A stretch of DNA of 64,000 nucleotides from NCBI RefSeq assembly GCF_932276165.1, contig NC_064005.1:6820001-6884000 (forward strand), written 5' to 3'. Under the pieces are notes generated by a model. The model did no database searches and was not told the origin of the DNA. It saw nothing but the letters and a program-made list of their open reading frames with translations. A program made the position numbers and the translations under genes. This document shows, piece after piece, positions 49,023-59,002 of this stretch; position 1 is the first letter of the stretch, and every line of letters begins with the position of its first letter. This DNA comes from Plutella xylostella. Taxonomy: Eukaryota > Arthropoda > Insecta > Lepidoptera > Plutellidae.

Positions 49023-49227
49023 ATACAAGCTGTTCCCGCGAGCTTCGCTTCGCCTTAAAAATCCGGGAATCCGGGATAAAAAAGTAGCCTATATTCCTTC
49101 TCAGGGTCTAGACCATATGTATACCAAATTTCATTCAAATCCTTTCAGTAGTTTTGGCGTGAAAGAGTAACAAACAGACAGACAGACACAGTTCGCACAG
49201 TTACTTTCGCATTTAATATTAGTTAGG
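49023..49227 (+). mobile_element. Interspersed repeat family A, copy 3
   Basis: GCTGTTCCCGCGAGCTTCGC to ATTAGTTAGG, flanked by ATTTG on both sides (49018-49022 and 49228-49232), a clean target-site duplication. It separates the start codon of the coiled-coil ORF from its upstream sequence. Confidence 0.8.
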
Positions 49228-49232
49228 ATTTG

Positions 49233-49500
49233 TCTGAGAGCGACGCCGAATATTCGATATTTGCTGAGAGCGTCACTATTCATTTGTTCCATCTTTATAG
49301 CCATAATCATATGGGTCACAGGGTAGGCTTGGCATACAATATGTAGAGTCATGAAAGTCGGATCTGTATGGGTAAAATATTGCTTCACTGGGTTTTAAAC
49401 ATAATTGGTCATATATTACCATTATTAGCCTCTCAGTTATTGCAAGTTTTAAATCTTTATTTTCAACATTTACCAACAAAAAGCGTATTAGGTATTATTA
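49233..49500 (-). other. Unrecognised minus-strand ORF remnants
   Basis: Open frames read DLKLAITERLIMVIYDQLCL and onward to DPYDYGYKDG (49479-49276), and, shifted, SDALSKYRIFGVALRQ (near 49286-49235). Composition looks protein-like and the strand is that of the coiled-coil ORF just downstream. There is no ATG start or domain I can name. It could be upstream exons or another part of the same gene before the repeat insertion. Confidence 0.3.
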
Positions 49501-49752
49501 TCTATTTAAAAAGGTTTTGCAAGGAGCAGATAATAATATGTAATTTCATTTGTAGAAGCCAAGTGTGCGCTTTTACACTATAACGAGGCGGTCACGAATT
49601 AAGGTTTAACCAAAACTCAAAAATGATTAAATTGTTTGAGATCGTATTGGAATCGTGATCGGGGAACATTCTTTTATGATTTCCGAAATTCATAAGTTAC
49701 CCAGAGTCCGAGTGGAACTTTGCAACAGGACCAAATGCCAACCATTGATATT

Positions 49753-49880
49753 ATACATACATACATATGCTCACGACTGTAATCCCCGAAGGGGTAGTCA
49801 GAGGTGACTCGCAGGAGAGTCACCCGCTTTTCGCTGTACATTTGTACTCACGTGATAGGGCGCGAGCCGTATCGCCTATA
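49753..49880 (+). repeat. Lepidopteran interspersed repeat
   Basis: ACATACATACATATGCTCAC, GTAATCCCCGAAGGGGTAGT, CAGAGGTGACTCGCAGG and CTTTTCGCTGTACATTTGTA then CTCACGTGATAGG form a unit I have seen widely in Lepidoptera; class not known to me. Confidence 0.55.
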
Positions 49881-50410
49881 TAGATATTATAATAATGTAA
49901 TAATATAAAGAGAAAAAAAATTCCGTACAGTTAAATAAAATAGAATACATTAAATTTATTTGACACCAAGAACAGCATAGCACAAACAAACAAAACATTT
50001 ATTCCTTCTTATAAACTAACAGAGGTCCTCCCATGGTAGAAGTGCGCAATACACCTCTCTATTCGATCTTTTACCTGGGCCCCAAGTCTACTAAATGCAT
50101 TAGAGTATAATTGTATGTCGATTGTATGTCGACAGCGCAAAATTACACATTTGGCAGTCTTGTATTTTTTAAGACCATAGTGTCAGCTCGATGGAAGTTG
50201 GATGGAAGCCACTCATAATACATTGAACAACACGCTAGTCCACTGACAAGTGCCACACCGATATCGTCTCTCGGGTGACAATTTGCGTAGTCCACTATTT
50301 ATTGACGTTTCCGTCAGTTGCTTCATTACGGTTTATCTGTCAAAAATTACCATTCTGAGGCCATTGAGCAGATACACCTAATATACACGTATTATTCAGA
50401 TGTTGTTATA

Positions 50411-50686
50411 ATGGATCGGAATTATAATTTAAATTTGCGGTGGGAAATGCTAATATTAGCAGACAGAGTGGACAGAGGTCGGCGGGAGTTGAAGGAGCGG
50501 CGTCGAAATCGCGCCTTCATGAGCCGGAATGTCGATCCTCTCGTGAGTTTGCCGGACTCGGAGTTTGTGAGGACATTTCGCCTCAGTAAGCATGTGGTGA
50601 AGGAGATTGCCGCGGATTTAACTCCCCTGATAGCCAAAGAACGCAGGAAAGATGGTATATCTATGAAGGTTTGGAGCCGTCTATAA
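50411..50686 (+). pseudogene. PIF/Harbinger transposase, N-terminal fragment
   Basis: A 91-codon frame from ATG. An arginine-rich stretch (RGRRELKERRRNRAFMSRN) is followed by VDPLVSLPDSEFVRTFRLSK then HVVKEIAADLTPLIAKERRK and DG. This is the helical region that precedes the DDE_4 nuclease domain in HARBI1-like transposases, where a '(D/E)xEFxxxFRLSKxxVxxL' pattern is typical. The catalytic DDE part is absent: after DGIS the frame runs into MKVWSRL and stops, where the family would continue with K(V/L)LxALRF. It is a 5' fragment of a dead transposase gene. Terminal inverted repeats were not found on either side. Recognition rests on memory of the family. Confidence 0.65.
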
Positions 50687-51257
50687 TTTGGCAAAAAATT
50701 GTTCTGAACTGGATGGTAGAAGACTATCTAATACTTAGGTATACTTATTATACGTTTCAGATACTCATTGCATTATTCTCTTAGCCATATTTTTAACATA
50801 CTCCGAAAAAAGGAGCAGGTTCTCAATAAAGTTTTAAAATCTTGAATCTTATAAGCTTATTAATTATAAAATAACTATCATCATATCGAGTTACTATCCC
50901 GCATTGTTGTGCAGATCCGTTATGTTCGGAAAGAAAAGGAGGACATATGTTACCAAGTAATAAAACTGTTCTAAAACAGTGGCTTGTGAAATAATTATTA
51001 TCCGACAATCTCGTGTTTGTGATAATCATTATAACCAATTTCAGAAAGAACATAATGTAAATATGGATTAGGCATTTAATAAATACAATAAAAATAAAAG
51101 AGTTACACACTGATTTAACTTTTATTTATCCTTTCCGTTTAAACACACTGCTATACAAAAAATATAACACATTAGTAATCCACACAATGAATGCTGGTTG
51201 AGTTGTTAGTTGAAACTAAATAATGGTAGTATAGTATACTAAGTATTCTATTATTTG
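50687..51257. other. No gene found
   Basis: AT-rich sequence downstream of the transposase fragment. The 95-codon minus ORF at 50823-51110 is low in complexity and not supported. Confidence 0.5.
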
Positions 51258-51447
51258 TGAGGGTGTCAGTACCTGCACCTAGCTCACTCGAATGGAGCCT
51301 TTGTGCATATCGCCTTAAGGTCTAAACTCCACTCCTAAGCTTGGACCATTTCCTACCACGCTGGTCCTCTGCAGGTTTGTGGGTTCGAAAATCTAGATAT
51401 GCAGGTTTTATCACGATGTTTTCATTCACCGTAAGAGCGATGGTATG
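51258..51447 (-). mobile_element. SINE family B, partial copy
   Basis: GTACCTGCACCTAGCTCACT, CGAATGGAGCCTTTGTGCAT, CTAAGCTTGGACCATTTCCT and ACCACGCTGGTCC match the copies at 7131 and 62521. The head toward 51447 is cut at the MITE insertion at 51450. Confidence 0.75.
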
Positions 51448-51449
51448 TA

Positions 51450-51660
51450 CGGTGGCCTGCGCCTAAAAGTATACAGGCGGAGATTTTAAAATAGCGATCT
51501 CAAGCTCACATGCTGCTCAAGCACATCCACATAAACACCACTGCTACACACATCACACACAACACGTCCCCGGATTTATAACAGATGTAGCTGGTCCCTT
51601 CATCATCAGGGATCGCTATTTTAAAAACTCCGCCTGTATACTTTTAGGCGCAGGCCACCG
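51450..51660 (-). mobile_element. 211-bp MITE with long inverted repeats, copy 2
   Basis: Opposite orientation to the copy at 40875, with identical length and near-identical sequence, including the central TCACACACAACACGTCCCCG. TA on both sides (51448-51449 and 51661-51662). It inserted just inside SINE family B sequence. Confidence 0.9.
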
Positions 51661-51719
51661 TACACTGTGCATAAATTCCAAAGTAGTTACTCATTGGTGA
51701 CAATATCTAGATCTGGAGT

Positions 51720-52042
51720 TTAATTTTTAGTGTTCACACTGCTATACAAAGTTTCTGAAGGCCACTCAACAGTATACACTGAATCATTTTGTTGTATGAT
51801 GCTGTCCTCTACGTTTCCAACCAAGTTACTGTTACGGTCATAGTCTTGGTGTCTGTAAAAAGAAAAAACATAACTGTTATCTAAGCAAACAAGCATACAT
51901 TTGGTAAAAAATAAGTTTGTAAACAGTAAACAAACTAACCTCCGAATTAGGTGCTCTTTGAGACCGCTTATTTATGCGCCTCTTTTCCTTAATTCAGCTT
52001 TCAAAGCGTGCACAACTGCACATTCATCGATAAATAATCCAT
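51720..52042 (-). pseudogene. SAP-domain protein, two-exon N-terminal remnant
   Basis: On the minus strand, exon 1 (52042-51940) ends at CGGAG/GTTAGT, the intron is 87 bases and ends TTTTTACAG, and exon 2 (51852-51720) ends with TAA. The spliced frame gives HALKAELRKRGA then a stop codon where the family has lysine or similar, ISGLKEHLIRRHQDYDRNSN, LVGNVED and YTVEWPSETLYSSVNTKN. The L..L...G....G.K..L..R pattern is that of a SAP DNA-binding motif, and the YDRN...YxxxxPSExLY sequence recalls the start of arthropod proteins that pair SAP with SWIM and YqaJ-nuclease domains. The ATG at 52042 (AAATATGG) is out of frame with the SAP part, so there is a frameshift as well. Nothing of the later domains is seen. 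The intron shows that it is not a processed copy. Confidence 0.6.
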
Positions 52043-53048
52043 ATTTGCGATAATTTCGCGAAGAGATCACTTTTCAACAGGGAAATGAACGAATTCGTCT
52101 GTATGTTTTTTTATCCACAACTAACAGAGAAAACCGAAACAAAACAAAACGATACAATGTTAAAGTTGACATAAGAAACAAAACCATATATATTACCTAC
52201 TCTGTGTAACAAACAAATCGACACGACAATAGAGTTTTTTTTTTGCCTATGGTCTTAATTATACAGCCAGTTTAATATATGAAAAATATATTTAAATGCC
52301 ATAACACGTCTTTTATTGATTTTAAAAAGCATCGAATCAGATAAAACAGTTATACTTTTAAATAAATAGTGTGAAAAATCTTCAAATTAAGCCCAAGTCG
52401 GACGATCCGTGCATGCTGGCTTTACAATTCTAACAAAAGCGGCAACACTGATAATATGCCAAGATGACGTCACGATCACTCTGTGTCAATAGCATTTATA
52501 TTTTATCGAGACTGGCCGTGAGTCGTAGGGACTACCGTTTTTGGGCCAATCACAATGGAGTCTCTATTGAGTCTCTATAGGATATCTGCATTGATATTTT
52601 TTATAACCAATAGCAGACTTGATGCCCTGTTGCAAAGATAGCGTTTTCGGACTCTACCTACAAATTAAACAATTGTACATAAAAACAATAAATAGATAAA
52701 GAGGTACCTAAATGAACATAACTTCCGAACTTGTACCTGTTATGTAAAAATAAACCATTACCATAACATAACCAATATCGAATTAGAGAAAATGTCCAAA
52801 CGGTAAAAGTCGGTTGGTATTCGAAAAATTTAAAAATAATAATTATAAAATTTATTCAGTTCAGAGTTGTGCGACTTAATTGCTATCATTACCAGAACCA
52901 CTTCGCAAAAACCTGTAAGTACTTTGCAGAAGTTGTTGAGGTTCGGGTCCACTGACCTACGTTCGGGTTTCTTTATCAGTGGTCGAACTGAGCGTAGGTC
53001 GTGGACCTATCAGTGACACCCGGAGGTAGGTCATGGACCCTATGGGGC
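52043..53048. other. No gene found
   Basis: AT-rich upstream flank of the SAP-domain remnant; no supported feature. Confidence 0.5.
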
Positions 53049-53170
53049 GGGAGGGTTTCTCTAGCTATACAAAAAACGATAGAGAGTTTTCATGCAATTG
53101 GTATGTTTAGTGCAACGGCACAGAGTTGGGATTAGCGCAGCAAAGCTCCGAAATTTATGCTTCCCAGTAG
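53049..53170 (+). mobile_element. MITE family 'GGTCACTC', degraded copy
   Basis: GGAGGGTTTCTCTAGCTATAC, TTTTCATGCAATTGGTATGT and AGCGCAGCAAAGCTCCGAAA correspond to the core of the family in order; the right terminus is lost. Confidence 0.5.
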
Positions 53171-53182
53171 TTATCACATGTC

Positions 53183-53312
53183 TTATATCACAGAGAGTGC
53201 TCCTGTGTACTGTTCACACACTTGGGCACTATAATCTACTCCTGCGTAGATGGCTGATCTCTAATGAGATTGGCCGCCGTAGTCGAAATTCGGCTAGGAG
53301 GACATTATATCA
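53183..53312 (+). repeat. Interspersed repeat family C, fragment
   Basis: CAGAGAGTGCTCCTGTGTAC through GTAGATGGCTGATCTC and GTCGAAATTCGGCTAGGAGG match 58345-58470 almost base for base. Confidence 0.75.
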
Positions 53313-53853
53313 TAGAATAACGAGTTCTGTACTTGTTATTCTATGCTTATATCTATTATCTATCACTACCATTGCAAATTCAACAATTAATGGACGAAAC
53401 ACTGTTTAAGAAAGAGCTAAAATTATATCTTGGAAGCAACTCTGGTGCTTTTACTTCATAGAAGAATTTACGAATACTTAAATTTATGAATTTATGATTA
53501 CTTAAATATACTTTTCATAATATTATTAATAGTATCGTCTAAATCATGTAGGTACTTGAGTTGCATGTCCTCAATTGGTCTACCGGAAACGGTTACTAAG
53601 TCCTTTGTTTTTATTTAACAACATTTTGTACACATAATGTAATCAATATTTTAATTTTTTTAGCTTTCATTCCGTAAGCTACAGTGACCCCAGACCCAAG
53701 AGTTTCATGAACTGGATATGACGGTACCGTCCGTTATCTACGTCACGGTTGTTCCTTATACTCAATATTCAGTTTATTGCATCCATAAGTATTACAGGTT
53801 TATTTTTGTTTTTACACCGTTTCCTTATGTTGCTATGCAGCAGTGACACCCTT

Positions 53854-54128
53854 AAAGGCCGTCTCCACAGGCGAGAGAATCGCGACGAGTTGACGTTTCT
53901 CGTGTTTACGTCTAGTACAGGTTTTGCTATTTTTGGAAACTAAAAAAGTTTACGTTTTCTTCTGTCATCTGCATACATTATCTGTCAAAAGTTGCATGAT
54001 AGTTTCCGCTAGTGGACCCACTTCGTATGAGAGAAAACGTAAACTTTCATAGTTTCCGACAATCTAACAAACCTGTACTAGATCCTCTGTCGATACTCGG
54101 CTATAATATCGCCGTGTAGAGACACTTT
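53854..54128. mobile_element. 275-bp foldback element
   Basis: AAAGGCCGTCTCCACAGGCG faces CGCCGTGTAGAGACACTTT, and further in CTAGTACAGG, TTTTTGGAAACTA and GTTTACGTTTTCT face GAAAACGTAAAC, ATAGTTTCCGA and CCTGTACTAG. No ORF of interest; a 64-codon frame crosses it by chance. Confidence 0.75.
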
Positions 54129-54324
54129 CTATGAGACTTTTATTATAGTTATATTTCTATGAGATTATACGTGACATGACGAACGATAGTATCGTCGCGA
54201 TTTCCTCACTTCTAGAGACAACTTTTATGCAGGAGGATGAAGTGATAAGTGGAGGCTATCATTAAAACATAGGACAGATATGTAAGAAGGCATTTTTCAT
54301 GTATGTAAACAGACTAAACCTGGA

Positions 54325-54460
54325 GGATCGCACTAGCTTTACGAACTATTTCAGATCTGCACTATCCAAGACTCTATCTTATTGTATTAAACCCACCTAT
54401 AGCTTGACTGGACTGCTCTTGTAAACTTCCTATTTCCTTAAGAAATAACAGCCCTCCAGT
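54325..54460 (-). mobile_element. MITE family 'GGTCACTC', degraded copy
   Basis: ACTCTATCTTATTGTATTAA, GACTGGACTGCTCTTGTAA and a decayed end can be aligned with the reversed core of the family. Confidence 0.45.
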
Positions 54461-54714
54461 ACCTGCTAATGGTAGGTTGTAGACACAGTCACGGTACCGC
54501 TACTATCCACCTACTACACTGTAGAGGCGGTTTTGAATTAAAACTCGCTTTTTTGTCGCATAATTTTGTATCTGTGCAATTAGCCGGTACGATTGGAGTT
54601 CGACTTTAACTGTTACTTACTATATGAAAGAATATTTTTTTCTTACTATTCTTGAGCAGTCATTGCACTCGAAGCTATTTTTATTAAAGTTTAAAAATGT
54701 GCACAAATTGCACA

Positions 54715-54770
54715 ATTACTGCGGCCGGTTCGACTCCCGGCTTGGACCGGCCACCGGGCTTCAGTCGCAG
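54715..54770 (+). mobile_element. tRNA-like B box fragment
   Basis: GCGGCCGGTTCGACTCCCGG contains a perfect B box, but no A box lies at the right distance upstream, so it is a SINE remnant and not a tRNA gene. Confidence 0.5.
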
Positions 54771-56309
54771 TGGACAGATGATCTGTTAATTGGGTATTCA
54801 GATCAATTATAAACACTTATCAATCAACATTGTGTGTGATGTTAAATTAAGTCCAACTCAGAAGCGACAGAATTGACAAATGTGTAGCATTAATTCTGTG
54901 GATGACTAGTGGTAGTTGCTAGGCAGAGGCACGTAAAAAGTCTTCAGGTTTCCACCCTAGGAAAAAAAAACACCAATTAACTCCTACAGCGGTAAAGTGA
55001 GACCCTGAAAGCCACTGTTACTACGCTACTTTTTCCCTATTTGAATTTGAACTGTAGCATTTAAACTCCAATGCAAAATGATCTTAATTGCAACAGAAAC
55101 CTCCCGATTCACTAAATCCGCAATCCGAAATAGGACAGCGTCCCGGTTTAAGGCGCATAATTGAATGAAGGTTGTCATTTCCCGCGCGGCGGCGGCGGTG
55201 GCGGCGACCGGTGTGCAACATTGTTGCAACTTGCAACCGCATGTTTTTTCAGGGTTCCGCCGGACACTGAGAGAAATGACTCCCGAATTACGCTCGCTTT
55301 TTATTTCATTTATAAATGTCACTCGAAGCAGACTATGTGGAACTACAGGGGCGTAAATTTAATGTGGCTGGCAGCAAACTATGTATCTGGAACTATAGGG
55401 GTATATTGGAAGAAATATAATTTCTGAATATCTCACAATCCACAATTTCACACGAAGATACTTGACCCTGCAGAACTCCATTATTTGGTGTCCCATTGAA
55501 GATAAAATGGGTAGATTTATTAATCGGCATTTAGCAGTATTCCATTCCGTACGTTATTCAGTACGTTATAATTTGCGCTCTCAACATAATTATGATTAAT
55601 ATTGGTGATAGTGTGTAAATTATTTGATAAAGAGTTATAAGTACCCATATTAAAATATACCATTAGATATAAGTAAGTATATTTTAGTAAAACTCTACGG
55701 AATCGTTATCCGGTGCGCCCAATATGCACTTGGTATTTTTTTCTGGACTAAACGGACCGGTTAGACCTCGCCGCTTGGACCTGACCTATCCCCAGGTCGT
55801 TGGACTCTCTGCCCTAAACCTCCTTATACAAGTTTTTAATTGTTTTTTTTTTATTCAGCGTGAGCGGCTCCCAAAATGACAGATTGTATTATAAGGTGCG
55901 ATGAAGTGTAATAATTTTAGCGTATATTGGAATATGATGATGGCCGACAGGTATCGAGTATGCTGTAGTTTGTGGGGCAACGACTTGTCACTTGCCACCG
56001 TTATGTTGGGGCAGGCAGCGACCTATCTTGCTGGAGTCAGTTGTAAGTGGCGTGCATAAATTGTACTGCTTTTTCACCGCGAGTAAATTAAACATACGAG
56101 TCGCGGCTCGCTTGCTCTCGGTTATAAAGTGATTTAATAACTAACAAATATTTATGAGGAACAACTTTTTGACACTCTACCTTTATTAAATGGACAAGTA
56201 ATGATGACTAATTTAATTCCGTAAGGCACATCTGTCAGTAAGAAGCGGGTACAACTTCATTCTTGCCTTTTTCTATCGATGATCGGTTCGGGCCATGTCT
56301 TGTAACTCA
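54771..56309. other. No supported gene; one GC-rich patch
   Basis: Mostly AT-rich. At 55180-55260, CCCGCGCGGCGGCGGCGGTG then GCGGCGACCGGTGTGCAACA stands out, followed by an acceptor-like TTTTTTCAG at 55240-55248. Overlapping ORFs here (55161, 55165, minus 55026) follow from the GCG tract. A spliced exon cannot be excluded. Confidence 0.4.
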
Positions 56310-56513
56310 CTAAATTAGTGGGAGAGTTCCCGAGGTACCGTGTGGGACCTGAGGGGAATCCTTAATTTGTGCGGCATAAGAGTTATGTTTGAGCTGCGTG
56401 GAATGTTGGTTTGGGAGTGAGAGAGGCCCTCTGCGAGCTGTGCGTCGTCGTATGAAGGAAATTCGTGTAAAAACGCCCACGTCGAGGACGAGGCCTGCGC
56501 GGACCCGCGGCAT
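56310..56513 (-). CDS. Possible small coding exon or ORF, unrecognised
   Basis: From ATG (56513) the frame starts MPRVRAGLVLDVGVFTRISF and ends VPHGTSGTLPLI with TAG. Codon use is balanced, with many C and G third positions, unlike neighbouring chance ORFs, and an acceptor-like TTGTTTAG lies 10 bases upstream of the ATG. It is basic in the middle (IRRRTARRG). I do not recognise the family; it may be part of a mobile element or a terminal exon. Confidence 0.3.
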   Translation of the reverse strand: MPRVRAGLVLDVGVFTRISFIRRRTARRGPLSLPNQHSTQLKHNSYAAQIKDSPQVPHGTSGTLPLI

Positions 56514-57578
56514 CACGCGGATAAACTAAACAAGATAACTTATCTGATAACTTGGATACTTTCCTTTCCTTTACCTTGGAGAATTCCTTTTAACTTTGCG
56601 TTTACAATGCTGCTTCTCTCCTTTCGTGGATGAATTCAAAACGCTTTTGAAACGCTGAGTTGTCAGGTCATATCCTGCAACATCATCACGAAATAGTAGA
56701 CTTGATTCTACTGCACTAACAATCACGATTTTTTTGTTGTTGCTACAATGACTGAACGCCAGGGGAGTTAATTTGTAACCGCGTGTTAAATGCGCGACAA
56801 GCGTAAACGAAACATTCAAAGATTGAGGTTAAAAATTTAACCTGTCAAGATGTCGACAATTACATTTAATTTCACCCCGAGTACGTCGTCCAGAATTTGC
56901 ATAATATGACAACTGGGAAACAACGCCCATATGCGTGCGAAAAAATGGTCGTCCTAATTTAGTTAATACAAAGATAATTTATTTAATTTCTTGTTCTGAA
57001 GCTGTTGGTCGAGTGGGCCCGGCGCCGGCGGGTGCGTGGCAACAGGCGGGCGCTGCCACTGCCTGCGGAACCCTTATTCCGAGATACTCAGCGATCCGTA
57101 ATAGGTACATTGCTGTAGTATACTGGTTTCTGCTTTCTATTCTGACGGTTGATCGTCGATGTATATAAAAAAAAAAAATTCAACGTGTCATGGTAACACT
57201 GAGTTCGCATGAATATGGTACTAGGTTATCTGTTGAGACAGAACCTAGATTACCAAATTACGATCCATATGCAATGCCATGTAGCATTCTACACCCGGAC
57301 TACTTACTGCCAGTTTCAATGCTCTCTCTATCGATAGCTTACAGTTACTATCATACGATAACACGTAAAAAGATGCATACTGTCAAAATCGTATGAAAGT
57401 ATGTTTCAGCAATCGATACATAGAGTTATTGAAAATAGCAGCTAATGTACTTCTGAACAGTCATTGTGGCTGCGGAAAGGAAGAGTAGTTTGTATTTTTA
57501 CAATCGCTTTGTAAACGCTTTACTGTCGTGAATCCGTGACCCGGTCAGGCAACGTTGTTGCCACGCACGCGGCCCAGG
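56514..57578. other. No gene found
   Basis: A GC-rich patch at 57000-57065 (GGGCCCGGCGCCGGCGGGTG) is open on both strands and lacks defensible exon boundaries. Confidence 0.45.
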
Positions 57579-57687
57579 AGGGTCACTGCAGCTTGACAAA
57601 AACGAACATGTATTATAAAATGAAACATAGCCGTGGTTAGCGCAGCATAGCGCCAAAATTTAGTTTTTCGTAAGCTAAAGTGACCCC
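57579..57687 (+). mobile_element. MITE family 'GGTCACTC', copy with internal deletion
   Basis: AGGGTCACTGCAGCTTGACA on the left and AGTTTTTCGTAAGCTAAAGT then GACCCCC on the right. At 109 bases it is shorter than the usual 130 or so. Confidence 0.75.
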
Positions 57688-58199
57688 CAGTGGAGGCCCC
57701 CGGGACCGACGACCGACGCGACGCATTTTCATACCGTTTTGGCTCTACTCTGCAATTGATTAAGGTAGGCTTGGGTTCAAGTGTAGCTTCACGTCTTTTT
57801 TGCGGTTTCGTCGCGGTGACGGTGACAAAGAACGATTTTGTAAAAACGAGGGCTGGTGAAGTGGTGAGCTTTGCATAAAGTATCTCCTGTCACCAGAGGG
57901 AAGTATGCCAAAACACTTTCGGAATAAATCAAGTCGAAATAATTATATGGTCCGTATGATCTTCTGCTGCCACGTGCTTAGTTACACTTGTGCCTCGCAG
58001 CCACCCATGATGTCTTGACGTGGGTATTTTTAGCATAAGTTTGTGCAGTGTGAATATAGCTATTTGGATGCACTGTTTTATCGAACGTATGGAATCTTCA
58101 TCAGATACATTCTAGAACATTGGTGCTCCCCGCTCGCCTTATGGGCAAACGGCCTCAGACTAACTGTAGTAACTTCATGTACCTAATAGTATACCTAAA

Positions 58200-58475
58200 T
58201 TCCTAAAATCATAGAAGGCTGATCACCTGATGTCCGAAACAGTGAAACGATCTATGCTGTCGGATGGGCATGTAAAGCAGTCGGTCCTGCGCCTAGCTCT
58301 CTCCAGTCGTGTCGGTCAATCCGTCCCATTGGGCTATGAGAGTGATGGAACAGAGAGTGCTCCTGTGTACTGCGCACACACTTGGGCACTATAATCTGCT
58401 CCTGCGTAGATGGCTGATCTCAATTGAGATTGGCCGCCGTGGTCGAAATTCGGCTAGGAGGACACTACTACACTA
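58200..58475 (+). repeat. Interspersed repeat family C
   Basis: GATCACCTGATGTCCGAAAC, GGGCATGTAAAGCAGTCGGT, CCTGCGCCTAGCTCTCTCCA and CCCATTGGGCTATGAGAG, then the part shared with 53183. A longer copy of a repeat I recall from Lepidoptera; the class is not clear to me. Confidence 0.7.
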
Positions 58476-58804
58476 GTACCTAAATAATTATATTGAATCA
58501 TTCAGGTATTTTTTATCTTTACCTCTTTGAGCAACGAAAGCGAAATATTCCTTTTGACTTTCTCCGGCGCGGTATGAATGCATGTAGCACGGAGATCCAG
58601 ACAATTACCCCGCGCCCGCAGTATAGTTCCCGACTTTGTAAAGAAAGATGTAGAGCATTTAGAGCCGCGTGACGGCTCGTCCTGAGATCGGCTGCGTGGT
58701 TTAATGGCGCCTAATCATGCAGATTACCGCATATTATACATAATTATGTTAATGTCATTTTAAGGTTGTGTAAGTTGTGTAACCTCTCGCGTTTCTGGTT
58801 GCAG

Positions 58805-59002
58805 GTAGCGCGGCATCCCACCGACGCGGCGGACGCGGGGCGGCGGGGCGGGTCCCCCGCGCCCCACGCCCCGCGGTCGCCCCATGCCCCGCGCGCGCCT
58901 AGCGCCCCGCGCTCGCCCCACGCCCCGCGCGCGCCCAGCGCCCCACGGTGGGACCACGGCCCCACTCTCAGCCCCGGCAGTGATATAAGACATTCAAACT
59001 AG
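58805..59002 (+). CDS. Terminal coding exon, proline/alanine-rich tail, unrecognised
   Basis: The acceptor TTTCTGGTTGCAG is followed by an open frame of 65 codons that starts VARHPTDAADAGRRGGSP and ends WDHGPTLSPGSDIRHSN with TAG at 59000-59002. Third positions are almost all G or C inside AT-rich DNA, a strong coding sign. Two perfect repeats of SPHAPRAPSAPR (36 bp each, from about 58877) make a low-complexity, probably disordered tail. Both minus-strand ORFs here are by-products of the GC richness. The exon starts at phase 0 in this frame, whereas the exon at 29294 starts at phase 1, so the two would not be interchangeable after the same upstream exon unless the frame differs. No upstream exon is identified. 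Confidence 0.65.
   Translation, partial: VARHPTDAADAGRRGGSPAPHAPRSPHAPRAPSAPRSPHAPRAPSAPRWDHGPTLSPGSDIRHSN

Noticed and set aside
54727..54741. tRNA gene at CGGTTCGACTCCCGG
   Set aside because: No A box or cloverleaf at the correct spacing; best seen as a SINE remnant.
57690..57878. Exon ending at AAG/GTAGGC (about 57763)
   Set aside because: The apparent acceptor CCCCCAG is the end of a MITE, and the frame has no recognisable protein features.
58744..58993. Two minus-strand ORFs rich in R, G and A
   Set aside because: Antisense to the terminal exon at 58805; open only because of its GC richness.
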